This document shows, piece after piece, positions 16,021 to 24,221 of a DNA stretch of 64,000 bases. Below the pieces are notes generated by a model. It did not search any database and was not told the origin of the DNA. It worked only from the letters and a program-made list of their open reading frames with translations. How positions within the stretch are numbered: the first letter of the stretch is position 1; every line of letters starts with the position of its first letter. Source of the stretch: Lachnotalea sp. AF33-28 (GTDB lineage: Bacteria; Bacillota; Clostridia; Lachnospirales; Lachnospiraceae); assembly GCF_003477885.1 (NCBI RefSeq), contig NZ_QUEE01000005.1, forward strand, positions 255,930 to 319,929, written 5' to 3'. The position numbers and the translations under genes were made by a program.

Positions 16021-17283
16021 ATGAAACAAAAATTATTTACCAGAAATTTCACTTTTCTGATCCTGGGGCAGGCCAGCTCGCTGATCGGCAATAATACGCT
16101 GAAGTTTGCACTGTCCATGTATGTGCTGGAGCGTACCGGATCGGCGGCTGTCTTTGCGGGGCTGCTTGCAGTGGCTATGGTTCCCACTATCCTGCTTTCG
16201 CCCTTTGGCGGGATGCTGGCGGACCGGATGAACCGGCGGAATATCATGGTGGTGCTGGATGTTATTTCAGGATTATCGGTGTTTGCGGTATTTTTGCTGT
16301 TTGGAGAAGGAAGCGGGATATATCTCATCGGCGCACTGCTGGTGGTCCTGTCTGTGCTGGGAGCCTTTGAGTCACTAACTGTCCAGGCCTGCGTCCCCCA
16401 GATGCAGAGCGGAGATAATATCTTAAAAGGCAATGCGGTCGTAAATCAGATTTCTGCGGTTGCCGCGTTTACTACACCTTTTGCAGGAAGCATATTCTAT
16501 ACGGCGTTCGGCATCCGGTCTGTACTGCTGGCCGCGGTGATCTGCTTCTTTTTAACCGCGTTCCTGGAGTGCTTTATACGGCTGGAGCACAAGCCCGCGG
16601 CAAAACAGAGCATCACACAAATTGTAAAAGAGGATCTGGCAGCCAGCATGAGATTTCTTAGCAGGGAGCAGCCAGGCGTTTTAAAACTGCTGCTTTTGGC
16701 TGCTCTGGTCAGCTTTTTCGTGATGGGGACGGCTGTGGTAGGATTTCCGTTTCTGGTGCGCACCGTGCTGGGGCTTTCTGCTGAGCATTACGGCGTCGCG
16801 GAAAGCGCTATGGGTCTGGCCGCCATATTGGGGGGGCTTGCTGCGGGTCTGCTGGCAGGTAAGCTGCAGTTTACAAAACTCTACTGGCTGATGATCGGTT
16901 TGGGGATTTGTCTGCTTCCCTCCGGTGCAGTATTTTTGCTGCCGGCGCCCTCATTTGCCAAATACCTGGTTCTGGTGCTGGCATTCTGCGCCGGGCAGGC
17001 GGCCTGCAATATGTTTTCCATATTTGCGCTTTCAGCCATTCAGGAGCGCACGCCCTCACATCTGACCGGTAAGGTGATGTCCTGTGTATTCACGGTTTCC
17101 ATGTGTGCCCAGCCGTTGGGACAGATTGTGTACGGATATCTTTTTGATACTTTTTCCGAAAATGTGAGTCTGGTGCTGCTGCCCACAGGTATCATCATCT
17201 GCGTGATCGGCGTGCTGTCGGCAGGTTTCTTTTCGGGATTTGGAAAGGAAGAGGAGAAGATTCTGCAGTTTAACATTTTGTAA
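16021..17283 (+). CDS. Major facilitator superfamily transporter
   Basis: 420 residues and about twelve membrane helices. The loop 2-3 motif GGMLADRMNRRNIM is the MFS signature G-x-L-x-D-R. The N-terminal sequence NFTFLILGQASSLIGNNTLK is typical of the MFS_3 (enterobactin exporter-like/macrolide efflux) branch. The start at 16021 follows AAGGAGAT. It probably exports a small toxic molecule sensed by TetR; the substrate cannot be read from the sequence. Confidence 0.9.
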   Translation: MKQKLFTRNFTFLILGQASSLIGNNTLKFALSMYVLERTGSAAVFAGLLAVAMVPTILLSPFGGMLADRMNRRNIMVVLDVISGLSVFAVFLLFGEGSGIYLIGALLVVLSVLGAFESLTVQACVPQMQSGDNILKGNAVVNQISAVAAFTTPFAGSIFYTAFGIRSVLLAAVICFFLTAFLECFIRLEHKPAAKQSITQIVKEDLAASMRFLSREQPGVLKLLLLAALVSFFVMGTAVVGFPFLVRTVLGLSAEHYGVAESAMGLAAILGGLAAGLLAGKLQFTKLYWLMIGLGICLLPSGAVFLLPAPSFAKYLVLVLAFCAGQAACNMFSIFALSAIQERTPSHLTGKVMSCVFTVSMCAQPLGQIVYGYLFDTFSENVSLVLLPTGIIICVIGVLSAGFFSGFGKEEEKILQFNIL

Positions 17284-17355
17284 ATATTTTATAATCATTT
17301 CAAAAACAATCTCCCGGTAAAGTAAACCTAACAAAACAAAAAAGGAGATTTTAGC

Positions 17356-17724
17356 ATGAAAAAAAGCAGTTTTGCAGGTCTTATATTCGGAACCGTCAGC
17401 ACAATATTGTTTGCGTTGGGAATGTGCATGGCTTTGCTGCCTCAATGGGGCGTGTTTTTGCCGGGCGTTACCGTCGGGTGCGCCGGTCTGGCGGTTGGGC
17501 TGGCCGGTATGATTACATGGCGCAGGATGGAGCATAAGCCTCCGGTCAGACTCAGCAAAAAAACGGCGGGCGCAGTTTTTCTGTGCATTGCTGGTGTGCT
17601 GGTGCTGGGGACGGGCATGTGCCTTACGATGGTATGGGGCAGGATGATACCGGGCATTGTGATCGGGATTCTTGGAATTGTATTGCTGCTGTCGCTGTTT
17701 CCCATATGCAGAGGCATAAAATAA
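17356..17724 (+). CDS. Small membrane protein, paralogue of 20748-21128
   Basis: 122 residues with four predicted membrane helices in two pairs, joined by a basic loop (WRRMEHKPPVRLSKK). The second pair, LGTGMCLTMVWG then GIVIGILGIV and FPI, matches FGLGMCCVTVWG...IPVGLIGIAG...FPLY of the protein at 20748. The start follows AAGGAG. The 72-base gap before it contains TATAAT but no good -35. Function unknown. Confidence 0.7.
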   Translation: MKKSSFAGLIFGTVSTILFALGMCMALLPQWGVFLPGVTVGCAGLAVGLAGMITWRRMEHKPPVRLSKKTAGAVFLCIAGVLVLGTGMCLTMVWGRMIPGIVIGILGIVLLLSLFPICRGIK

Positions 17725-17741
17725 GAGGAGGTTATTGAGAA

Positions 17742-17882
17742 ATGAGCAATTACAGATTGAAAACACCTAAGAAGGTGGAGACTGCTGTTACAGGCAGCTA
17801 TAAAAAAATCGAAAATAATTTTGTTGAAACTTTTCTGGAGAAGATACCGGATGACGGAAGTGAAGACAAAAAATCAGTGTAG
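17742..17882 (+). CDS. 46-residue small protein with SYKKIENNF motif
   Basis: It starts after GAGGAGG, 17 bases behind the preceding gene, and reads MSNYRLKTPKKVETAVTGSY, then KKIENNFVETFLEKIPDDG and a charged tail. There are no Cys residues and no signal peptide. One amphipathic helix is likely around residues 10-34. From memory, similar YKKIE-type small proteins occur near membrane-protein and two-component genes in related bacteria, but I cannot name a family. Good ribosome site, spacing and charge pattern support a real gene. Confidence 0.6.
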   Translation: MSNYRLKTPKKVETAVTGSYKKIENNFVETFLEKIPDDGSEDKKSV

Positions 17883-17950
17883 AAAAGGAGCCTGGTGCGG
17901 AAGATGGCTTTTCCGCGCTTCTGATTTAAACAAAACTTTAACATTTATAT

Positions 17951-18114
17951 GGTATAATATCGATAGATATTATACTTGCGCTGATTTCCGTCTGCGCAGC
18001 AGACAATTTCCCCGGGAAATCATGCGCATCCCCCGGAGGGGTCATGTCAGCCTGCTGACATGATATAATATCGACAGATATTATACCTGCGCTGATTTCC
18101 GTCTGCGCAGCAGA
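17951..18114 (+). repeat. R2 composite leader repeat, copy A (before response regulator 18130)
   Basis: 164 bp built as unit-centre-unit. Each unit begins TATAATATCGAYAGATATTATA (a palindrome; the first at 17953) and contains GCGCTGATTTCC and the hairpin GTCTGC-GCA-GCAGA. The centre carries the hairpin CATGTCAGC-CT-GCTGACATG (18043-18062). Both units start with an extended -10 (TG-N-TATAAT). The second ends three bases before the ribosome site of the 18130 gene. A second full copy lies at 28960-29122 and a partial one at 23221-23243. Confidence 0.85.
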
Positions 18115-18129
18115 GCGGAGGTATGTGAT

Positions 18130-18801
18130 ATGTTCAAGCTTTTGATTGTAGAAGATGACCATGAACTCAATCACGCTGTCTGCACTTATCTGGGGCAGAA
18201 CGGTTTTGAAGCGGTTGGCTGTACGGATGTCCGGGAAGCGTATGAGGCGATGTATGGAAATATATTCGATCTGATTATCTCGGATATCATGATGCCGGAA
18301 ACGGATGGCTTTGAGTTTGCTAAGACGGTGCGTGAATTAAATCAGAATATCCCTATCCTGTTCATGACAGCAAGGGATGACATGACTTCCAAACGGAAGG
18401 GATTTAAGATTGGAATAGACGACTATATGGTGAAACCGGTGGATCTTGACGAGCTGCTGCTAAGGATCGGAGCGCTGCTGCGCCGTGCCAGAATCGCGTC
18501 AGATAAGAGGCTGGAGATAGGGAGCCTCCTGCTGGATGCGCAGGAGCATGCGGCCTATTTAAACGGCGAGCAGGTTTTGCTGACGGTCAGGGAATTTAAC
18601 CTGCTTTTTAAGCTGCTGTCCTATCCAAAGAAGACATTTACCCGCTCACAGCTGATGGATGAGTTCTGGGATACGGAAACCACCTCAGGGCTTCGGACGG
18701 TGGATGTGTATATGACCAAGCTGAGGGATAAATTATCCGGCTGCAGTGATTTTGAAATCGTTACGGTCCATGGGCTTGGCTATAAGGCGGTGCTGAAGTG
18801 A
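18130..18801 (+). CDS. OmpR/PhoB-family response regulator
   Basis: 223 residues. The receiver domain has E8/D9/D10, phospho-acceptor D52 in ISDIMMPETDG and Lys in YMVKPVD. The C-terminal winged helix (about 125-222) ends with RTVDVYMTKLRDKLSG and VHGLGYKAVLK. The start follows GGAGG at 18117-18121, directly after repeat R2-A. The stop overlaps the GTG start of the kinase. It belongs to an operon with the kinase and two membrane proteins of unknown role, which may be its targets. Confidence 0.93.
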   Translation: MFKLLIVEDDHELNHAVCTYLGQNGFEAVGCTDVREAYEAMYGNIFDLIISDIMMPETDGFEFAKTVRELNQNIPILFMTARDDMTSKRKGFKIGIDDYMVKPVDLDELLLRIGALLRRARIASDKRLEIGSLLLDAQEHAAYLNGEQVLLTVREFNLLFKLLSYPKKTFTRSQLMDEFWDTETTSGLRTVDVYMTKLRDKLSGCSDFEIVTVHGLGYKAVLK

Positions 18802-19868
18802 AAAAGAAATCGCAGGTTCAAAAAAGCATGTTTTCCTTGTGGAATTTAATCATTTTTTTTCTGCTGGTAGCGTTTACCGTTACTTGCTGTTTCCTGATGT
18901 TCTTTTCCGGAGCGGATATCCCGGAGGATATAATACGCGCCAGGGCGGGAAAGACATTCTGTAATGTGCTGGTGTTAAGCGTTCTGTTCTCACTGATTGA
19001 TTATCTGCGCAGAAAGCTTACCGTACAGCAGCCGGTAAACCGCATCCTGGAGGCGACGCGAAGGATGACCCGTGGAGATTTCACCGCGCGCATTGAGCCG
19101 TTGCACCGGATGGGAGCAAAAAATGAGTTTGATATCATCATAGAGAATTTCAATCATATGGCGGAGGAGGTGGCCGGCATAGAGACGATGAAAACAGATT
19201 TTATTGCCGATGTCTCCCATGAGCTGAAAACTCCGCTGTCCGTCATACAAAACTATGCTGCGATGCTCAAAGTTCCAGATCTGCCAGAGGATAAGAGAAT
19301 GGAATATGCCGGCACCGTTGCCGATGCGGCACGGCGATTTTCGGAGATGATCACGAATATACTGAAGCTGAACAAGCTGGAGAACCAGCAGATTTTCCCG
19401 GAAGCGCAGAGATATAACCTTGGAGAACAGCTATGTGAATGCCTCCTGGCGTTCGAAAATACCTGGGAACAGAAAGAATTGGGGCTGGATATACAGATAG
19501 AGGAAGATGTGCTGGTGGAGGCGGACCGGGAACTACTGAATCTGGTGTGGAACAATCTGTTCTCTAACGCCATGAAATTTACCCCACCCTGCGGCAGAGT
19601 GGCCGTTCGTCTGGAGACCGACAATGCGGATGCCGTTGTCACGGTTACCGATACCGGCTGTGGGATGAGCCGGGAGACAGGACAGCATATCTTTGAAAAA
19701 TTCTACCAGGGGGATGCCTCGCACGGCACCCAGGGAAACGGCCTGGGCCTGGCGCTTGTAAAACGGATCATAGATATCACGGGAGCGGAGATATCCGTCA
19801 CCAGCGAATTAGGCAAAGGCAGCTGTTTTACCGTAAGGTTTGGGAGGATTGAAAATGGCGGGGCTTAA
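18798..19868 (+). CDS. Sensor histidine kinase with HAMP domain
   Basis: 356 residues, GTG start overlapping the regulator stop by four bases. Two membrane helices (about 13-36 and 54-68) leave only a short external loop, so the stimulus is probably sensed in or at the membrane. HAMP follows at about 70-125, then HisKA with H141 in DVSHELKTPLS and a HATPase domain with N, G1 (DTGCGMS) and G2 (GNGLGLALV) boxes. The short extracytoplasmic loop resembles intramembrane-sensing kinases for cell-wall stress, but the assignment is only structural. Confidence 0.92.
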   Translation: MKKKSQVQKSMFSLWNLIIFFLLVAFTVTCCFLMFFSGADIPEDIIRARAGKTFCNVLVLSVLFSLIDYLRRKLTVQQPVNRILEATRRMTRGDFTARIEPLHRMGAKNEFDIIIENFNHMAEEVAGIETMKTDFIADVSHELKTPLSVIQNYAAMLKVPDLPEDKRMEYAGTVADAARRFSEMITNILKLNKLENQQIFPEAQRYNLGEQLCECLLAFENTWEQKELGLDIQIEEDVLVEADRELLNLVWNNLFSNAMKFTPPCGRVAVRLETDNADAVVTVTDTGCGMSRETGQHIFEKFYQGDASHGTQGNGLGLALVKRIIDITGAEISVTSELGKGSCFTVRFGRIENGGA

Positions 19869-20745
19869 GAAGAGTATCCTGTGGCTGCTGCAGCCTAAAA
19901 CTGTGCCGGCTCTCCTGATCACTGTGACAGGAACCGTACTTTTAACCTATACATTTATGACCGGACAGAATGACACGGCTTTTGGGTATATCTCGTATAT
20001 AGTGTCTGCCTATACCCTGACCGTCTGGCTGATACGTTTTCCTCGCTCGATGCGGGGATTGAGAAAATGGCTGCATAAAACCGTGTTTGCGGACCGTTTC
20101 TTAAGTGACCGGGATTACAGAGCAAAGCTTTCGGTGTATGCAGGGCTGTTCATCAATCTGGGTTATGCGGTGTTTAAGCTGGCCGAAAGCCTGGTGTTTC
20201 GCTCGGAGTGGCTCGCTGCGACCGCCGTCTATTACTTGGCGCTGGGTTTTATGAGGTTCATGCTGATGGCTGGCATCCGCCGCATGAAAAAAGAGGAAGC
20301 GGTTTTGCCTGGACGAATCAGGCAGCTGCGCCGTTACCGACAGACGGGCTGGCTGATGCTTTTACTTAATCTGTCCATGGCCGGCATGATCATTCAGATG
20401 ATATGGAAGAACCGCAGTTTTTACTACCCGGACTGGACGATCTACGCATCGGCAGCATATACCTTTTATTCAGTTACCGTTGCGGTGATAAACGTTATAA
20501 AATACCGTCAAATGGATTCTCCGCTGCTGTCCGCGGCCAAGATGCTCAGCATGGCAGCGGCTCTGATGTCCCTATTTGCGCTTCAGACATCCATGCTCTC
20601 GCAATTCGGCGGCGATATGGCCTGCCGTTATTGGATGAATATTCTGACGGGAAGCTGTGTATGTCTGCTGGTGCTTATACTGGCGGCGTATATGATCATT
20701 CGGTCCGGCCGCCAGTTGGATTTCCTGGCCGGTGAGAGGAGTTAA
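19855..20745 (+). CDS. Multi-spanning membrane protein of unknown function
   Basis: 296 residues with about eight hydrophobic segments and basic loops (RFPRSMRGLRKWLHK; GIRRMKKEEAV). The start at 19855 overlaps the end of the kinase by 14 bases and follows GGGAGG. I do not recognise the family. Co-translation with a two-component system suggests a sensor partner or a protein whose function the system controls. Confidence 0.7.
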   Translation: MAGLKKSILWLLQPKTVPALLITVTGTVLLTYTFMTGQNDTAFGYISYIVSAYTLTVWLIRFPRSMRGLRKWLHKTVFADRFLSDRDYRAKLSVYAGLFINLGYAVFKLAESLVFRSEWLAATAVYYLALGFMRFMLMAGIRRMKKEEAVLPGRIRQLRRYRQTGWLMLLLNLSMAGMIIQMIWKNRSFYYPDWTIYASAAYTFYSVTVAVINVIKYRQMDSPLLSAAKMLSMAAALMSLFALQTSMLSQFGGDMACRYWMNILTGSCVCLLVLILAAYMIIRSGRQLDFLAGERS

Positions 20746-20747
20746 TC

Positions 20748-21128
20748 ATGGATAAACAGGATCAGTCATTTCATTATACTTATTCTGCAAAACAAAAAGA
20801 GGAGATAGACGGCATACGCCAGAAGTACCTTCCCAGAACGGAGGATAAGATGGAACAGCTCCGACGGCTCGACAGGAGCACGGAAACGCTGGGCATGGTG
20901 GCTGCGCTGGCTGTCGGCGTCACTGGAACCCTGGTGTTTGGCCTGGGCATGTGCTGTGTAACGGTATGGGGCAATGCGCTGTTCGTTTTGGGCATACCGG
21001 TGGGACTGATCGGGATCGCCGGCATGGCCGCGGCCTTTCCTCTGTATAAGTGGATCACCAGGGCGAGGAGGGCAAAGATCGCTCCGGAGATATTAAAGCT
21101 GGCGGACGAAGTCCAGAAGGGGATCTAA
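20748..21128 (+). CDS. Membrane protein, paralogue of 17356-17724
   Basis: 126 residues. A charged N-terminus (FHYTYSAKQKEEIDGIRQKY) is followed by two membrane helices with FGLGMCCVTVWG and GIAGMAAAFPLY, then a cytoplasmic helix APEILKLADEVQKGI. The helix pair matches the second half of the 17356 protein. It is the last gene of the 18130-21128 operon and its stop overlaps the convergent kinase gene by four bases. Function unknown. Confidence 0.7.
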   Translation: MDKQDQSFHYTYSAKQKEEIDGIRQKYLPRTEDKMEQLRRLDRSTETLGMVAALAVGVTGTLVFGLGMCCVTVWGNALFVLGIPVGLIGIAGMAAAFPLYKWITRARRAKIAPEILKLADEVQKGI

Positions 21129-22498
21129 TGCGGCCGAATTGTCTGCCGGAAGGTTAAAGACACGCAGACTCCGCCTTCAGGCGGATTTTCTATGTGCATG
21201 GATCCGCCGTGGGCTTCTGTGATCCGGCGCACCAGCAGCAGACCCAGCCCGTGCCGCAGATTCAGCCGTTCATCGGTACTCTCCATGTAATGCGGAGTTT
21301 CTGCCAGCTCTTTTTGCTTTTGGAGGGTCAGACCGACCCCGTTGTCCCGGACGCTGACAGTGAGATCTCCGTCCGACTGAAGAAGAGCCAGCGTGATATT
21401 GCAGCCGGATGGATTGTGGTGTATGCTGTTTTGCACAAGATTGCCGACCGCACGTGTGATCAGACGGGCGTCACATTCCATCACGGCTTCTTCTGTGCCG
21501 GGTCCGATTAAAAGTTCCACAGAAGTACGGTCTTCAAGCCCTCCGTTCAGCAGATCCGCCACATAGGAACGAAGCAGGGCGGACAGGCGCACCCTTTCTC
21601 TGTGAAGCGGCTGCATCTCGTATTCCAGCTGTGAAACCAGATTCAGATCCTGCACCAGCTCCCGGATCCTGACACTCTGCCGGCGGATGATGCCGGCCTG
21701 TTCCCGGATCGGCTGACCAGCTTCTATATTATCCTCAATCTTTGCGGCGTATCCCATGATCATGGACAGCGGGGTCCTGATATCATGGGATACACCGCTG
21801 ATCCAGTTCGCGCGGGCCTCATTCTGCCTGTTAAGGACCCGGGATGCTCTGTTGATACTGTCTGCAACCTCCGCCAGATCCCCGTTCAGTTTAAGATGCA
21901 CCGGTTTTTCATCGGACAGAGCCTCTATGGATTCGATAATGGGATCGGTATTACGCATAATTTTGCGTTTGGATACGTAATATAGTGCAAACAGCAGCAG
22001 GATGTCCGCCGCGAGGACCGCGGTGATATATACCGGCAGTGTCCTGACCGTGCGGACGGACAGATAGTTTCCGGTGAGCTTGGTATAGCTGTCTTTGGGA
22101 TAGCCCAATACCAGCAGGCCGTCATCCGTGTTCCTGACAAAAACGGGATAATCGTTCAGATAACCTCTGGAAAAGAGAGCCACATCCTGGAGGGAGTAGT
22201 GATTGGGGAGGCCTGCAGGCGTTCCGGCAGTCCAAACGCAGTTCCCGTCTATATCCAGATACATGGCCCAGATATGATTGGCTTCCAGTATGTGCCGCGC
22301 ATCTTCCGTGATCCCGTCTGCCGATGAGGCCTCTGACGCTGTCTCCAGCATGTTCTGCGGGGAGGCTTCCCCATAATCTTTCGCAATAATTTTATAAAAA
22401 GTGATGCCGAATGTGAGCACATTGAGTATTACAAGTGCGATGATAACGGAGGCGAATGTGAGCAGATGCCTGGAAATATATTTACCGAATGATTTCAT
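21125..22498 (-). CDS. Sensor histidine kinase, CprK/lantibiotic-sensor type
   Basis: 457 residues. Two membrane helices (about 13-37 and 155-176) enclose an extracytoplasmic domain of about 115 residues. A HAMP-like linker follows, then HisKA with H238 in SGVSHDIRTPLSMIMGY and HATPase_c. The N-W-I-S-G-V-S-H-D-I-R-T-P pattern is typical of kinases sensing lantibiotics or cationic peptides in clostridia, such as C. difficile CprK and the NisK/SpaK group. It forms an operon with the regulator 22503-23204 and is divergent from an ABC exporter, as expected for a detection-and-resistance module. The peptide sensed is unknown. Confidence 0.87.
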   Translation of the reverse strand: MKSFGKYISRHLLTFASVIIALVILNVLTFGITFYKIIAKDYGEASPQNMLETASEASSADGITEDARHILEANHIWAMYLDIDGNCVWTAGTPAGLPNHYSLQDVALFSRGYLNDYPVFVRNTDDGLLVLGYPKDSYTKLTGNYLSVRTVRTLPVYITAVLAADILLLFALYYVSKRKIMRNTDPIIESIEALSDEKPVHLKLNGDLAEVADSINRASRVLNRQNEARANWISGVSHDIRTPLSMIMGYAAKIEDNIEAGQPIREQAGIIRRQSVRIRELVQDLNLVSQLEYEMQPLHRERVRLSALLRSYVADLLNGGLEDRTSVELLIGPGTEEAVMECDARLITRAVGNLVQNSIHHNPSGCNITLALLQSDGDLTVSVRDNGVGLTLQKQKELAETPHYMESTDERLNLRHGLGLLLVRRITEAHGGSMHIENPPEGGVCVSLTFRQTIRPH

Positions 22499-22502
22499 GG
22501 AT

Positions 22503-23204
22503 TCACGTCCTTGTCTTAAGCTTATAGCCCAGTCCCTTAACGGTGATGAGTGAAACCGGTCTGGAGGGGTCTGCTTCTATTTTTTCCCGGACACGCCTTA
22601 CATGAGCGTTCAGGCTGTTTTCATATCCGAACGGATTGTCTCCCCACAGCGCCTCGCACAGCGCATCTGTGGTGATGATCCTGCCTCCGTTTCGGGCAAG
22701 TGTTTCCAGCAGCGCGTATTCTTTGGCAGTGAGGGGGATCGTCACGCCGTCTTTTATGACTTCGGCGCGGCTGAAATCAACGGTACATGCGTCGAGCTTA
22801 AGCAGGGGGGCCTCATCTTTAAAACAGCGGCGGAGAACCGCATAAACCCGCAGCAGGAATTCCTGGGGCATGAAGGGTTTTACGATATAATCATCGGCTC
22901 CAAGCCCCAGACCGGCCAGCTTGTCAGAGGCTTCATCCCTCGCTGTCAGAAAGATTACGGGCATGTCAGAGACATTGCGGATCTGTCTGTAAAGGGCAAA
23001 GCCGTCGCCGTCCGGCAGCATCACATCGAGCACCGCCAGATCCGGCCGCCCGCATCGCACGGCGGCTAATCCCTCACGGACAGTAGAAACAGCGGTGATA
23101 TCCTGAAACCCATCGTCTTTTAAAATCGCAGAAACCATGTTCAGAAGATCCGGCTCATCGTCAACCAGCAGGATCTTTTTGCTGTGTAAAAAGGAATTGT
23201 CCAT
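22503..23204 (-). CDS. OmpR-family response regulator, CprR type
   Basis: 233 residues with receiver residues D15/D16, D60 in VLDVMLPDGDG and K109 in YIVKPF, then a C-terminal winged helix ending SLITVKGLGYKLKTRT. It is the first gene of the regulator-kinase operon; its ribosome site (AGGAGG) directly follows partial repeat R2-C. It probably activates the ABC operon starting at 23457; tandem 11-bp repeats in the divergent region (23264-23285) are suitable binding sites. Confidence 0.9.
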   Translation of the reverse strand: MDNSFLHSKKILLVDDEPDLLNMVSAILKDDGFQDITAVSTVREGLAAVRCGRPDLAVLDVMLPDGDGFALYRQIRNVSDMPVIFLTARDEASDKLAGLGLGADDYIVKPFMPQEFLLRVYAVLRRCFKDEAPLLKLDACTVDFSRAEVIKDGVTIPLTAKEYALLETLARNGGRIITTDALCEALWGDNPFGYENSLNAHVRRVREKIEADPSRPVSLITVKGLGYKLKTRT

Positions 23205-23220
23205 GATGTTTACCTCCTTG

Positions 23221-23243
23221 CCGATATTATATCATGTCAGCAG
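23221..23243 (-). repeat. R2 leader repeat, partial copy C (before response regulator 22503-23204)
   Basis: Read on the minus strand it is CTGCTGACATGATATAATAT followed by CGG. This equals the centre-unit junction of R2-A (18052-18073) with its extended -10 (TGATATAAT), then runs straight into the ribosome site. The rest of the element is missing, or was never here. Confidence 0.75.
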
Positions 23244-23263
23244 TTTGACGTGTGGCATTCGGG

Positions 23264-23323
23264 GTAAAAGTAAGGTAAAAGTAAGGCAGCGGAAATGTGG
23301 GTTTCAGGATGGCACCGTATGAT
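23264..23323 (+). promoter_or_regulatory. Tandem GTAAAAGTAAG boxes and -10 for the ABC exporter
   Basis: Two identical 11-bp boxes abut at 23264-23274 and 23275-23285, one helical turn apart as expected for an OmpR-type dimer. TATGAT at 23318-23323 can serve as -10, which puts the boxes about 33 bases upstream of it, where an activator would touch RNA polymerase. No consensus -35 is present, consistent with activator dependence. Binding by the regulator at 22503 is inferred. Confidence 0.55.
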
Positions 23324-23355
23324 GGATATAACGAATCAGGAAGCACACAGAAGTG

Positions 23356-23434
23356 GTCATCAACCTTCGGTTGGTGACAGTGAAAGAGGAAGCACACTGA
23401 AGTGTGCGCAGGTCATCAACCTTCGGTTGGTGAC
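23356..23434 (+). repeat. R1 leader repeat before the ABC exporter (hairpin 2, hairpin 1, hairpin 2)
   Basis: GTCATCAACC-TTCG-GTTGGTGAC occurs at 23356-23378 and again, identical, at 23412-23434. Between them lies GCACAC-TGAA-GTGTGC (23392-23407). The architecture is the same as before tetR (14800-14878). Stem changes are compensated (CAGCC/GGCTG versus CAACC/GGTTG), which supports selection for RNA pairing. AAAGGAG and the ATG follow within 22 bases. Confidence 0.88.
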
Positions 23435-23456
23435 AGTGAAAGGAGTGGATATATCT

Positions 23457-24221
23457 ATGGATTACATCATCACAACGGATCAGCTCACAAAAAAGTATAA
23501 GGATTTCATTTCCGTCAATCATGTTTCCCTTCATGTCCGAAGAGGAAGCATCTACGGGTTTCTCGGCCCAAACGGGGCCGGGAAATCGACTACGATGAAG
23601 ATGCTGCTGGGGCTTGCGGCTCCCACATCGGGGAGCTTTACTGTGGACGGAAAGCATTTTCCCGGCGAGCGCAGGGAGATCCTGAAGGAAATCGGTTCGT
23701 TCATTGAATCGCCGTCCTATTACGCCAACCTGACAGGCAGGGAGAATCTGGACATCATCCGCAGGATTTTAGGGCTCTCGGCGGATGCGGTGGACGATGC
23801 GCTGGAGTTGGTGGGGCTCGCGGAGTTTGGCGGACGTCTGGCCAGGAAATATTCCCTCGGCATGAAGCAGCGCCTGGGACTTGCCGGCGCGCTGATCGGC
23901 CGTCCGCCCATCCTGATATTGGATGAACCTACAAACGGCCTTGATCCGTCCGGAATCCATGAGATCCGCGGCCTGGTCAAATCTCTGCCCGGCCTCTATG
24001 ACTGTTCGGTGCTGATATCCTCCCACATGCTCTCTGAGATTGAGCTGATTGCGGATGATATCGGCATACTGAACCACGGACGCCTTTTATTTGAGGGAAG
24101 CCTTGAAAAGCTGCGGGAAAACGCTTCGAATATGGGATTTGCTTCCGACAATCTGGAGGAGATGTTCCTCACCATGATCGATCAGGACAATGCGGCCAGA
24201 AAGCAGAGGGCGGTAATATGA
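23457..24221 (+). CDS. ABC transporter ATPase, peptide-resistance type (CprA/LanF-like)
   Basis: 254 residues: Walker A GPNGAGKS (K43), signature YSLGMKQRL, Walker B ILILDEPTNGLD. The Y-S-L-G-M-K-Q-R signature is that of BcrA/LanF-type ATPases. The start follows AAAGGAG. It is the first gene of a three-gene exporter with permeases at 24218 and 24955, divergent from a CprRK-like pair. It likely energises removal of lantibiotics, bacitracin-like or host cationic peptides from the membrane. Confidence 0.92.
   Translation: MDYIITTDQLTKKYKDFISVNHVSLHVRRGSIYGFLGPNGAGKSTTMKMLLGLAAPTSGSFTVDGKHFPGERREILKEIGSFIESPSYYANLTGRENLDIIRRILGLSADAVDDALELVGLAEFGGRLARKYSLGMKQRLGLAGALIGRPPILILDEPTNGLDPSGIHEIRGLVKSLPGLYDCSVLISSHMLSEIELIADDIGILNHGRLLFEGSLEKLRENASNMGFASDNLEEMFLTMIDQDNAARKQRAVI

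Noticed and set aside
23356..23434. The repeated hairpins as a CRISPR array
   Set aside because: Only two units with a hairpin between them, no regular spacers, no cas genes. The same units occur singly before other genes.
23295..23456. N-terminal extension of the ABC ATPase
   Set aside because: The 54 extra codons are encoded by the R1 hairpin repeat; the family starts at the ATG at 23457, which has its own ribosome site.
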